Origin: CADBRN01 sp050944685
Lineage (GTDB): Bacteria > Bacillota > Clostridia > Lachnospirales > Lachnospiraceae
Length of the DNA: 28,366 bases
Direction: 5' to 3'
Assembly: GCA_050944685.1 (NCBI GenBank)
Contig: JBMNRP010000027.1
Location: 1-28,366 of the forward strand
This document shows, piece by piece, positions 1-6,138 of this stretch. The notes beneath the pieces are model-generated. The model was not told where the DNA came from. It searched no databases and saw only the letters and a program-made list of their open reading frames with translations. Made by a program: the position numbers and the translations under genes. Each line of letters starts with the position of its first letter. Position 1 is the stretch's first letter.

Positions 1-98
1 ATCAGTCTGTGCACGTCAACTGTTGAAACCGCCGTGTACCGAACGGTATGCACGTGTGGTGTGAGAGGTCGGGGGCTAACCACCCCCTCCTACTCGAT
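1..98 (+). mobile_element. 3' end of a class C (IIC) group II intron: domains V and VI
   Basis: The stretch reads as the last two domains of a bacterial IIC intron. Domain V runs from about 28 to 60: the 5' strand ACCGCCGTGTACC, a GAAC tetraloop at 41-44, then GGTA, a two-base bulge and CACG, ending in TGGT. It carries a CGC-type catalytic triad as I recall for the Oceanobacillus IIC intron. Domain VI follows: GAGAGG, a GGGGG/CCCCC stem (71-75 with 83-87), and TCCTACTCGAT, whose bulged A92 lies about 7 nt before a 3' end at T98, as expected for the branch point. The intron-encoded reverse transcriptase would lie left of the window. T55 looks like one extra base in the lower helix of domain V. 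The exact 3' boundary is inferred. Confidence 0.75.
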
Positions 99-100
99 TA

Positions 101-454
101 TGGACCAGGCGGGAGTCGAACCCGCGTCCGAAAGCCCATTCATTCAGGTTTCTCCCATCACAGTCATCCTTTTTTGATTCCCCATCTCAGGCGCCGGATA
201 ACGGGTCCCCTTGACCGGTAGCTTCATAAATTCCTTTTTTCATCTCAAAGCTTTGATGAAAAAGTTCCCCGCCTTATTTGATGCCGGAAGCACGGGCGCG
301 GGAACCTGCGCAGCCGACAAGCAGCACTCAGGCTGCTAATGCGTAACTTTCGTTATCAGCATTTATATTTAGGTTCCGGATTTTATTCGCGGTCACCGGA
401 GTCCGCGGATGGCTTCCCGAACTGCAAGACCCCCGTCGAAACCAGTACTAGCCC
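101..454 (-). ncRNA. ssrA: tmRNA (SsrA)
   Basis: Transfer-messenger RNA rescues stalled ribosomes together with SmpB. Read on the minus strand, the 5' end GGGCTAG pairs with CTGGTCC near the 3' end through wobbles. It is followed by the conserved TGGTTTCGACGG block, and the 3' T-arm reads GCGGGTTCGACTCCCGC. The discriminator is A at 101 and no CCA is encoded, so CCA must be added after transcription. Length is about 354 nt, normal for a one-piece tmRNA. The resume codon GCT begins at 360. On the 3' side the gene meets the group II intron end within 2-3 nt, so no terminator is visible immediately downstream. smpB lies 161 nt upstream on the same strand. Confidence 0.95.
328..360 (-). other. 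tmRNA tag-peptide reading frame (ADNESYALAA, stop)
   Basis: The codons GCT GAT AAC GAA AGT TAC GCA TTA GCA GCC TGA encode ADNESYALAA followed by a stop. The terminal ALAA matches the proteolysis tag class recognised by ClpXP-type proteases. The frame sits in the mRNA-like part of the tmRNA, directly after an A-rich upstream stretch, as is usual for the resume site. Confidence 0.9.
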
Positions 455-544
455 GTGATTCGATAACGAAGTCAGCAATTCTGACTGAAAAATGAAACTT
501 TCTGTCCGGAAAATCAGGCGGGGCAGAAAGCTTCCTGTATTACA

Positions 545-573
545 AAACTATCACAGTGCGCGGCTTTCGTCAA
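545..573 (-). promoter_or_regulatory. possible sigma-A promoter of ssrA
   Basis: On the minus strand TTGACG (568-573) is followed after 17 bp by TAGTTT (545-550). A GATAGT alternative sits two bases upstream with a TG extension. The -35 box is good and the -10 box is weak. It would give a leader of about 80 nt before the mature tmRNA 5' end. Confidence 0.4.
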
Positions 574-615
574 CCTGTGCCGGATTGGATAAGATGACCC
601 GGAAAAGAGGACGGT

Positions 616-1086
616 TTACCTGAGATTCCGGATCTTGAATTCCCGCTCCGCTTCGCGCCGCTGGTCTTTTTTGGCGATCGTCGCGCGCTTGTCGTAGAGT
701 TTCTTTCCCCTTGCCAGGCCGATTTCCACCTTTACCAGGGCATTCTTGAAATAGACCCGGAGCGGGACGATCGTATAACCCTGCCGGGACAGCGCGGCAC
801 GCAGTTTATTGATTTCTTTTTTGTGAAGCAGAAGCTTCTTCGGGCGAAGCGGGTCCCGGTTGAAAAGATTGCCCTTTTCGTACGGGCTGATGTGCATGCC
901 GTAGACAACCACTTCATTGCCTTCGATCTTGATAAAGGCTTCTTTAATGGAGCACTTGCCCATGCGCAGAGATTTTACCTCGGTTCCGTGAAGGGCAATG
1001 CCTGCCTCGTATGTCTCTTCGATAAAAAAATCGTGATACGCTTTTTTGTTATTGGCGATCAGCTTGTTGTTCTTTTCTTTACTCAT
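616..1086 (-). CDS. smpB: SsrA-binding protein SmpB
   Basis: SmpB is the tmRNA-binding partner in trans-translation. The 156-residue length is typical. The protein begins MSKEKNNKLIANNKKAYHDF, then has the family signature YEAGIALHGTEVKSLR and later GLARGKKLYDKR. The C-terminal tail is basic (KKDQRREAEREFKIRNL), matching the tail that reads the mRNA channel in family members. The gene lies upstream of ssrA on the same strand. RNase R (rnr), often found between secG and smpB in Firmicutes, is absent here. A terminator-like hairpin separates it from secG, so smpB may have its own promoter. Confidence 0.97.
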   Translation of the reverse strand: MSKEKNNKLIANNKKAYHDFFIEETYEAGIALHGTEVKSLRMGKCSIKEAFIKIEGNEVVVYGMHISPYEKGNLFNRDPLRPKKLLLHKKEINKLRAALSRQGYTIVPLRVYFKNALVKVEIGLARGKKLYDKRATIAKKDQRREAEREFKIRNLR

Positions 1087-1160
1087 ATCGTTTGACCGGA
1101 TATCCGTGAGAGATTTTCGCGTATGGGTACCGGGATCGGGCCAGAAGCCCCGTTTCCGGT

Positions 1161-1198
1161 GATAAATTAAGGCTGCCGCACCTTGTGATGCAGCAGCC
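1161..1198 (-). terminator. Rho-independent terminator of secG
   Basis: On the minus strand, GGCTGCTGCA and TGCGGCAGCC form a roughly 10 bp stem around an 8-nt loop (1171-1198). This is followed by TTAATTTATC. It sits 26 bp beyond the secG stop and before smpB. Confidence 0.65.
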
Positions 1199-1224
1199 AG
1201 TTGACTTTCCTTTGCTGAACCGGA

Positions 1225-1470
1225 TCAGAAATTGATGTTCAGGACAAGCGCCAGTACAATGAAAACGATCGCGAGAATCCTCGTCAACAGTACAAGTTTT
1301 CCCTCGGCAGAACGTCCCTTGTTTCTGCTCCAGTAAGAATCTGCGACATTCATACCGCCGATGGCGCCAAGACCCGGATCCTTGCTCTTCTGCATCATAA
1401 CAACAATAATCAGCATTACACTATCAAGTGCAAAAAGAACTGTGAAAATCGTTCGAATTATTGTAGCCAT
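1225..1470 (-). CDS. secG: Protein-export membrane protein SecG
   Basis: Small subunit of the SecYEG translocon. The start MATIIRTIFTV is chosen because a GGAGGT ribosome binding site (1481-1486) lies 10 nt upstream; the longer open frame has no such site. The 81-residue protein has two membrane helices (about residues 3-23 and 57-78). Between them is the conserved cytosolic loop with MMQKSKDPGLGAIGG and the N-V-A-D-S-Y-W-S-R-N-K-G-R region. Length and topology match the family. It has its own promoter upstream and a terminator downstream, so it looks monocistronic. Confidence 0.95.
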   Translation of the reverse strand: MATIIRTIFTVLFALDSVMLIIVVMMQKSKDPGLGAIGGMNVADSYWSRNKGRSAEGKLVLLTRILAIVFIVLALVLNINF

Positions 1471-1503
1471 ATGATCAATTACCTCCAAACACAACTGCAA
1501 AGT

Positions 1504-1532
1504 ATATTAGCACATCGGGAGCGATAATACAA
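1504..1532 (-). promoter_or_regulatory. sigma-A promoter of secG
   Basis: On the minus strand TTGTAT (1527-1532) is followed by a 17 bp spacer and TAATAT (1504-1509). The -10 box is 33 bp before the secG start. It fires away from the response-regulator promoter at 1570-1598. Confidence 0.6.
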
Positions 1533-1550
1533 GACTTTTTCTTCACACCG

Positions 1551-1650
1551 TCCTGACGGAAGAGCACACTTGCAAGGGGCGGGTATTTTTATTATAGTAG
1601 TTAAAGAGAAATTTGCGGATTTGTGCATTCAGGAACCGCAATTTCGTTCA
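1551..1650 (+). repeat. promoter-leader direct repeat, copy A
   Basis: This 100 bp segment aligns without gaps to 2557-2656, with about 80 of 100 positions identical by hand count. The offset is exactly 1006 bp. The most conserved block is TTGCAAGGGGCGGG followed by ATTTTTATTATAGTAG, which contains a promoter. A second conserved block, GCATTCAGGAACCGCAATTT, lies in the presumed transcript leader. In this copy TTGCGG (1613-1618) can pair with CCGCAA (1636-1641). Confidence 0.85.
1570..1598 (+). promoter_or_regulatory. sigma-A promoter of the response regulator
   Basis: TTGCAA (1570-1575), a 17 bp spacer and TATAGT (1593-1598). The same two boxes and spacing are kept in copy B of the direct repeat before azlC, which supports function. 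The leader to the start codon is about 120 nt. Confidence 0.7.
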
Positions 1651-1723
1651 GCCATTGCGAACAGCAAAGAGCAGTGTCTGCCCTTTGGCTTATTGTCAGG
1701 AAGGAAAGGCAGCAGGGAATCTT

Positions 1724-2410
1724 ATGGATGATAAATTTAAAATATTAGTCGTGGATGATGAGGCCAGAATGAGAAAGCTGGTACATGATTTCCTCGTGAA
1801 AGCGGGGTTTGAAGTGGTTGAGGCAGGAGACGGAGAGGAAGCTCTGAATATCTTTTACGAGCAGAAGGATATCGCTCTGATCATCCTTGATGTGATGATG
1901 CCGAAGATGGACGGATGGGAGGTCTGCCGGGAGATCCGGAAGGAATCGAAGGTACCGATCATCATGCTGACCGCGCGGGGTGACGAGCACGACGAGCTCC
2001 TCGGGTTCGACCTGGGAGTGGACGAGTATATCTCGAAGCCGTTCAGTCCGAAGATTCTGGTGGCGCGTGTGGAGGCAATTCTCCGGCGCACGAGTCAGTA
2101 CGGCGGGGAAGATGTGCTTGAGGCCGGGGGAATCCGCATTGACCAGACGGCACACACGGCGACTGTTGACGGAAATCCGATGGACCTGAGCTTCAAGGAA
2201 TTTGAGCTGCTGACGTATTTTCTGCAGAACCAGGGGATTGCCCTCTCCAGGGAGAAGATCCTCAATAATGTCTGGAACTATGATTATTACGGGGACGCGC
2301 GGACCATCGACACACATGTGAAAAAGCTCCGCAGCAAGCTCGGTGATAAGGGCAACCTGATCAAAACCATCTGGGGAATGGGTTACAAGTTCGAGACGGG
2401 AGATGAGTGA
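1724..2410 (+). CDS. OmpR/PhoB-family response regulator (orphan)
   Basis: Two-component DNA-binding response regulator of 228 residues. I chose the ATG starting MDDKFKILVVDDE because the receiver domain begins there. The longer open frame adds 37 residues that lie inside the repeated leader. The receiver domain (about 5-118) has the acidic pair D11/D12, phospho-acceptor D56 in LIILDVMMP, T83 and K105 in YISKPFS. The winged-helix domain (about 135-226) contains FKEFELLTYF, the RTIDTHVKKLRSKLG recognition region and IWGMGYKF. No kinase gene is adjacent; the only kinase in the window starts at 7802 and has no regulator beside it. A terminator follows at 2458. Confidence 0.93.
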   Translation: MDDKFKILVVDDEARMRKLVHDFLVKAGFEVVEAGDGEEALNIFYEQKDIALIILDVMMPKMDGWEVCREIRKESKVPIIMLTARGDEHDELLGFDLGVDEYISKPFSPKILVARVEAILRRTSQYGGEDVLEAGGIRIDQTAHTATVDGNPMDLSFKEFELLTYFLQNQGIALSREKILNNVWNYDYYGDARTIDTHVKKLRSKLGDKGNLIKTIWGMGYKFETGDE

Positions 2411-2457
2411 ATTTCAGTATTGCTCAGAATCGCGGTGAGAGATTTGTGTCAATAATA

Positions 2458-2497
2458 ACGGTCTGACCGAATGCATTTTCGGCCGGACCGTTTTTTT
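2458..2497 (+). terminator. Rho-independent terminator after the response regulator
   Basis: ACGGTCTGACCGAA and TTCGGCCGGACCGT form a 14 bp stem with one mismatch and one wobble, followed by seven T. It ends the regulator transcript, making that gene a single transcription unit. Confidence 0.85.
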
Positions 2498-2556
2498 ATC
2501 AATGGGCGGAATTCCTTTCGAACTCGGCGAGGTGTCCGTTCAGATTGTTCTATCCT

Positions 2557-2656
2557 CCCTGACGGGAGGGCGTTCTTGCAAGGGGCGGGCATTTTTATTA
2601 TAGTAGTGGGTGGAAAATTCGCTGATTTTTGCATTCAGGAGCCGCAATTTCTGTCG
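2557..2656 (+). repeat. promoter-leader direct repeat, copy B
   Basis: Second copy of the 100 bp segment at 1551-1650, about 80% identical. It carries the same promoter boxes, TTGCAA (2576-2581) and TATAGT (2599-2604), with the same 17 bp spacer, and would drive azlC. The copy starts within a short hairpin, CCTCCC/GGGAGG with a TGAC loop (2554-2569). Confidence 0.85.
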
Positions 2657-2675
2657 GCAAAGATGGACACTGGAT

Positions 2676-3461
2676 ATGAAAAAGGAACTGAAAGCAGCTT
2701 TTTCGAAGACGATCCCGGTAATGGCGGGTTACGTTTTTCTCGGAATTACATATGGCGTTCTGATGGTTACGAACGGTTTTCCGATCTGGCTTCCGATCAT
2801 CACGGCCACAGTTTTGTACACGGGGTCAATGGAATTTCTTCTCGTTGAGATCCTTCAGTCCGCGTTTAATCCGGTGTCTGCGCTGGTTACATCCCTGATG
2901 GTCGGCGCGAGGCATATTTTTTACGGTCTCGCGATGCTCTCGAAGTATCGAGGGACCGGCCGGGTGAAAGCGTACCTGATCTTCGCTCTGACGGATGAGA
3001 CGTTTGCGGTCAATTATCCGGCGGAGATCCCGGAGGGATTCAGCAAGGCAAAATATTATTTTGCGGTCTCCGCGCTTGACCAGAGCTACTGGGTCTGCGG
3101 GTCCGCGCTGGGAGCGCTTTTCGGCTCTTTCATCACGGTGAATACGAGGGGACTCGATTTCATTATGACGGCCATGTTCGTGTCAATCTTTATGAATCAG
3201 TGGATGAATGATTCGGACCGGCTGAAAGAGTGGGCGACATCTTCAGAAAGAAAAATCCGGTGGGAAGATTCGCTCCGTGTTCACGGAAGTGAGCTGACGG
3301 GAGTGGCAGGATCGCTGGTCTGTCTTCTGATATTCGGACCGGATCATTTTATAATACCGTCCATGATTCTGGTGCTGATCGCCCTGACCGCGTTCCGCGG
3401 GCAGCTGGATCCGATTCGGATCGAGAAGGATATTGCAAAGAAAGAAGGCGGCCGGTCATGA
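2676..3461 (+). CDS. azlC: AzlC-family branched-chain amino acid exporter, large subunit
   Basis: Membrane subunit of an AzlCD-type exporter for branched-chain amino acids. I start it at MKKELKAAFSKTIPVMAGYV, the usual AzlC beginning; the longer frame adds residues encoded by the repeated leader. At 261 residues it has the family features: FLGITYGVLM near the start, the conserved MVGARHIFYGLAML segment around residues 80-93, DETFAVNY, and several hydrophobic helices to the C-terminus. The ribosome binding site is weak. Its stop overlaps the azlD start (ATGA at 3458-3461), which indicates translational coupling. Substrate is inferred from the family only. Confidence 0.92.
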   Translation: MKKELKAAFSKTIPVMAGYVFLGITYGVLMVTNGFPIWLPIITATVLYTGSMEFLLVEILQSAFNPVSALVTSLMVGARHIFYGLAMLSKYRGTGRVKAYLIFALTDETFAVNYPAEIPEGFSKAKYYFAVSALDQSYWVCGSALGALFGSFITVNTRGLDFIMTAMFVSIFMNQWMNDSDRLKEWATSSERKIRWEDSLRVHGSELTGVAGSLVCLLIFGPDHFIIPSMILVLIALTAFRGQLDPIRIEKDIAKKEGGRS

Positions 3462-3799
3462 CAGACAGACAGATGTTCATTACAATCCTGATGGCGGTCG
3501 CCGGCACGGTTGTGACCAGATACCTTCCGTTCCTTCTTTTCCCGGAAGGAAGAGAGGTGCCGGCGTATGTCCGATATCTCGGACGCGTGCTTGGCTCCGC
3601 GGTCTTTGGCATTCTTGTCGTGTACTGCTTCCGCAATACGGACCTCACGACTTCATTTGCTCTGGGAGGGACGCACGGCATTCCCGAACTGATCGCCCTT
3701 GTCGTGACGATTGTCACATTCTTCCGGAAACGGAAGATGGTGCTGTCCATGGCCGCGGGAACCGCGGTTTACATGGTTCTGCTTCAGGTGGTTTTCTGA
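3458..3799 (+). CDS. azlD: AzlD-family branched-chain amino acid exporter, small subunit
   Basis: Partner of AzlC. This 113-residue membrane protein begins MTDRQMFITILMAVAGTVVTRYLPF and contains about four hydrophobic helices, matching AzlD in size and topology. The TRYLPFLLFP segment and the P-A-Y-V-R-Y-L-G-R motif are characteristic. The ATGA overlap with azlC implies fixed stoichiometry. The gene is 61 bp before kptA on the same strand with no terminator visible between them. Confidence 0.92.
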   Translation: MTDRQMFITILMAVAGTVVTRYLPFLLFPEGREVPAYVRYLGRVLGSAVFGILVVYCFRNTDLTTSFALGGTHGIPELIALVVTIVTFFRKRKMVLSMAAGTAVYMVLLQVVF

Positions 3800-3860
3800 G
3801 CCGGTTTTTCCAGTTTCGCGGCGGCCGGGAGTATTCAACCGGAAAGGAGCAGTTACGAAA

Positions 3861-4418
3861 ATGATTCGTGAAGATCAGATAAAGTTTGTCAGCAAAAAAA
3901 TGTCCTATGCGCTGCGTCACAATCCGGACAAGTACGGTATTCGGCTGGATGCGGAAGGCTTTACGGATCTTCACGGCTTTCTGCGCGCGCTCAATTCCAT
4001 GCACCGCTTTCAGCCGCCTCTGAGGAGAGAAGATATTCAGTTTATCATTGATCATTCGGATAAACAGCGCTTTGAGATGACGAAGACGAAAATCCGGGCG
4101 CTCTATGGGCATTCGGTGCCGGTGAAGATCACAAAAAAAGAGGCGGATCCGCCTGCCGTTCTGTATCACGGGACAGCGCGTCGCTTTCTGAAAAGTATTC
4201 TGGAGAAGGGGCTTCTTCCGATGAGCCGGCAGTATGTGCATCTGTCCGCCGATCAGGAGACGGCCCGTCAGGTTGGATTGCGGAGGGATTCGTCCCCGGC
4301 GATTCTGCAGATCGACGCCGCGGCGGCAGAATATGACGGCATCCGCTTCTATATCGGCAATGATAAAGTGTGGCTGAGCGATCCGATTCCGGCGAAATAT
4401 ATCCGTGTTCTCGTCTGA
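3861..4418 (+). CDS. kptA: RNA 2'-phosphotransferase, Tpt1/KptA family
   Basis: KptA/Tpt1 enzymes transfer an internal RNA 2'-phosphate to NAD+. The start MIREDQIKFVSKKMSYALRH is set by the GGAAAGGAG ribosome binding site at 3841-3849. The 185-residue protein shows the family signatures: SKKMSYALRHNP near residue 12, the winged-helix N-half, then YHGTARRFLKSILEKGL, HLSADQETA and the C-terminal FYIGNDKVWLSDPIPAKYI. R and H residues of the NAD-binding core are present, so it looks intact. Bacteria lack the eukaryotic tRNA-splicing ligase that makes the canonical substrate, so the in vivo role is unclear. It probably shares a transcript with azlCD. Confidence 0.94.
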   Translation: MIREDQIKFVSKKMSYALRHNPDKYGIRLDAEGFTDLHGFLRALNSMHRFQPPLRREDIQFIIDHSDKQRFEMTKTKIRALYGHSVPVKITKKEADPPAVLYHGTARRFLKSILEKGLLPMSRQYVHLSADQETARQVGLRRDSSPAILQIDAAAAEYDGIRFYIGNDKVWLSDPIPAKYIRVLV

Positions 4419-4456
4419 TTTTTTGTTCCGGCGGGATGATTTTGGGGTGAAGGCAA

Positions 4457-5155
4457 ATGGAAAAGCAGGATACAGGAATTGATGAATACATTGCTTCTCA
4501 GGATCCGTCGATCCGTCCGCAGCTGAATCAGGTGAGAGAGGCGATCCGTTCGCAGCTTCCCTTCGCGGTCGAGAAAATTTCCTGGGGAATGCCCACATGG
4601 TGGGACCGGCATAATCTGATTCATTTTGCTCCGGCGAAGAAGCATATCGGAATCTATCCCGGGCCGGAGGCTGTGAATGCCTTTTCGGACCGGCTGGACG
4701 AGCTGGGGTATTCTCACGACAAGGGGACAATCCGGATTCCTTATTCGGAACCGCTCCCGCTGGATCTGATCTCCGAAATAGCGGCGTGGTGCGGGGAGCA
4801 TTACAGACCGGATCAAGAAAAGAAAGCTTCCGCTTCCGAAAAGGGCCCGAAAAGAAAAAAGGATCCATCCGGAAAAACGTTCGCGTATGACGCGGTGATC
4901 CGTGAAATCCCGGAAAAGGGAGGCGCGTACGTTGCATTTCCCTGGAATATCCGGGAAGTTTTCGGAAAGGGCAGGGTGAAGGTGCATGTCGAGTTCGACG
5001 GCATTCCTTATGACGGCAGCATTGTCAATATGGGGATAAAAAATGAAGACGGATCCGTCTGCTATATCATCGGGGTCCGGAAAGCGATCCGGATGCAGCT
5101 GCAGAAGGGAGAAGGAGATACGGTTTACGTCACCGTAAAAGAAAGGGCGGACTGA
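4457..5155 (+). CDS. DUF1801 (YdhG-like) / DUF1905 fusion protein
   Basis: A 232-residue protein of two small domains. Residues about 8-118 match the DUF1801/YdhG fold: IDEYIASQDPSIRPQLNQVR, ISWGMPTWW and HIGIYPGPEAV. Residues about 139-230 match DUF1905: YDAVIREIPEKGGAYVAFPW, then GRVKVHVEFDGIPYDGSIV and a terminal IGVRKAIRMQL. A lysine/serine-rich linker (about 121-138) joins them. DUF1801 proteins have been related to frataxin-like iron handling, but no function can be claimed here. It lies 38 bp after kptA, probably in the same operon. A GC-rich hairpin follows the stop. Confidence 0.85.
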   Translation: MEKQDTGIDEYIASQDPSIRPQLNQVREAIRSQLPFAVEKISWGMPTWWDRHNLIHFAPAKKHIGIYPGPEAVNAFSDRLDELGYSHDKGTIRIPYSEPLPLDLISEIAAWCGEHYRPDQEKKASASEKGPKRKKDPSGKTFAYDAVIREIPEKGGAYVAFPWNIREVFGKGRVKVHVEFDGIPYDGSIVNMGIKNEDGSVCYIIGVRKAIRMQLQKGEGDTVYVTVKERAD

Positions 5156-5205
5156 CCCCCGGGCCGGATCAAAGGCTCCGGGCCGGGGGCAGAAGCCCCG
5201 CGGCC
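5156..5205. terminator. GC-rich hairpins between convergent genes
   Basis: CCCCCGGGCCGGA (5156-5168) pairs with TCCGGGCCGGGGG (5177-5189) with one mismatch. A competing hairpin, GGGGC-AGAA-GCCCC flanked by GGCC (5181-5205), lies next to the stop of the minus-strand gene. Neither is followed by a T-run, so termination is plausible but not certain. Confidence 0.45.
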
Positions 5206-5547
5206 TCAGAAATCATCATCCGAATCATCATCGAAATCGTCGTCATCGTCGTCGAAATCATCATCGTCGTCATCGAAATCGTCGTCATCGTCGTCGAAAT
5301 CATCATCGTCATCATCATCGTCGAAATCATCGTCGTCATCATCGTCGTCGAAATCATCATCGTCATCATCATCGTCAAAATCATCCGCATCCGAATCTTC
5401 GTCGGCCTGTCTTCTCCTGGAATCTTCATCCATTTCGTTGAAAACCCAGTTTCGAAAGCCTATTTCCTCAGAATCGATTTCGCCGTCCCGGTTAAAGTCG
5501 TACCCGGGATCATAAGGATATTTTCCGAAACCATCGTCATGAAACAT
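5206..5547 (-). CDS. Asp-rich low-complexity protein with one EF-hand loop
   Basis: I do not recognise this 113-residue protein as a named family. Residues 17-28 fit a complete EF-hand calcium loop, DFNRDGEIDSEE (D1, N3, D5, G6, I8, D9, E12). A short helix-like stretch with FRNWVFNEMDED follows. From about residue 50 to the end it is almost pure aspartate, broken at regular intervals by single phenylalanines (F followed by 5-8 D). No signal peptide or membrane helix is seen, so it is probably cytosolic. A GGGAGGAG ribosome binding site (5558-5565) supports real translation. The coding DNA is a GTC/ATC-type microsatellite, so its length may vary between strains. Calcium or metal buffering is conceivable but unproven. 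Confidence 0.8.
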   Translation of the reverse strand: MFHDDGFGKYPYDPGYDFNRDGEIDSEEIGFRNWVFNEMDEDSRRRQADEDSDADDFDDDDDDDDFDDDDDDDDFDDDDDDDDFDDDDDDFDDDDDDFDDDDDDFDDDSDDDF

Positions 5548-5621
5548 TATTCTTCATCTCCTCCCATGCCAATAACGGATATCATTACTATAGCACAGAC
5601 CGGCACCCGATCATATGCGGA

Positions 5622-5909
5622 TTATTTCAGTTCGCATAATACGCCGTCCGGAAGTACATATTTGATTTTCCCCTCAGCCTTTTTCCTGATTTTATCCCAG
5701 AGCCTGCCGGCGCTGAAACTGTCACCGATGACGGTCCGGGGGCTGTTGGCGACGTATCCGATTTTTCCGAGTCCCTTCATCCGGACCTGGATCGCTTCCC
5801 GGTCGAACGGATTGTCAGGTTCTTTGATGAGTTTCACTTTCATACCCGGCTTCAGAAATTCGGAGCCGTGATAGTGCGAGGTCCCCGTGATTGTAAAAAA
5901 TGCCTTCAT
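5622..5909 (-). CDS. Small HIRAN-domain protein
   Basis: A 95-residue protein consisting essentially of one HIRAN domain: FFTITGTSHYHGSEFLKPG, then VKLIKEPDNPFDREAIQV and IGYVANSPRTV. In larger proteins HIRAN domains bind DNA ends or damaged DNA, for example in HLTF-type helicases. As a stand-alone protein its role is unknown. A GAGGAAA ribosome binding site precedes the ATG. The Asp-rich gene lies 74 bp downstream on the same strand, so the two may be co-transcribed. The start is divergent from the WYL regulator gene. Confidence 0.88.
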   Translation of the reverse strand: MKAFFTITGTSHYHGSEFLKPGMKVKLIKEPDNPFDREAIQVRMKGLGKIGYVANSPRTVIGDSFSAGRLWDKIRKKAEGKIKYVLPDGVLCELK

Positions 5910-6030
5910 CGTTTTTCCTCCCTCTTATCATTCGCCACTTTTCGGCTTCTCTGTTGTTCTGATGTCATCATACTATTTATTGTGTCCGATAATATTCCCG
6001 CAATTTCGTCAGAAGGAAGGAGAATGTGAT

Positions 6031-6138
6031 ATGATGAAAAAAGAAATGTCAGAGGGGAGAACGGATTATGGCCCGAAAAGAGAATCAGAAGCTGAAATTG
6101 CTTTATCTTCTAAAAATTTTTCAGGAAGAGACCGATGA
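6031..6138 (+). other. possible upstream leader ORF overlapping the WYL gene
   Basis: A strong AAGGAAGGAG site at 6013-6022 precedes an ATG immediately followed by TGA (6024-6029), and then ATGATG opening a 35-codon frame. That frame overlaps the WYL gene start at 6068 in another phase. The peptide resembles nothing I know. It may be a leader ORF or chance. Confidence 0.3.

Noticed and set aside
3714..4937. A 407-codon minus-strand frame opposite azlD, kptA and the fusion gene
   Set aside because: It crosses three well-supported plus-strand genes and its translation is low-complexity Arg/Pro-rich shadow sequence.
5215..5390. Regular repeats that could suggest a CRISPR array
   Set aside because: They are short trinucleotide runs inside a coding frame, without unique spacers or a repeat of CRISPR length.
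5169..5429. Alternative minus frame giving Met/Thr-rich repeats
   Set aside because: It is the second reading of the trinucleotide repeat in the Asp-rich gene; the other frame has the EF-hand and the ribosome binding site.
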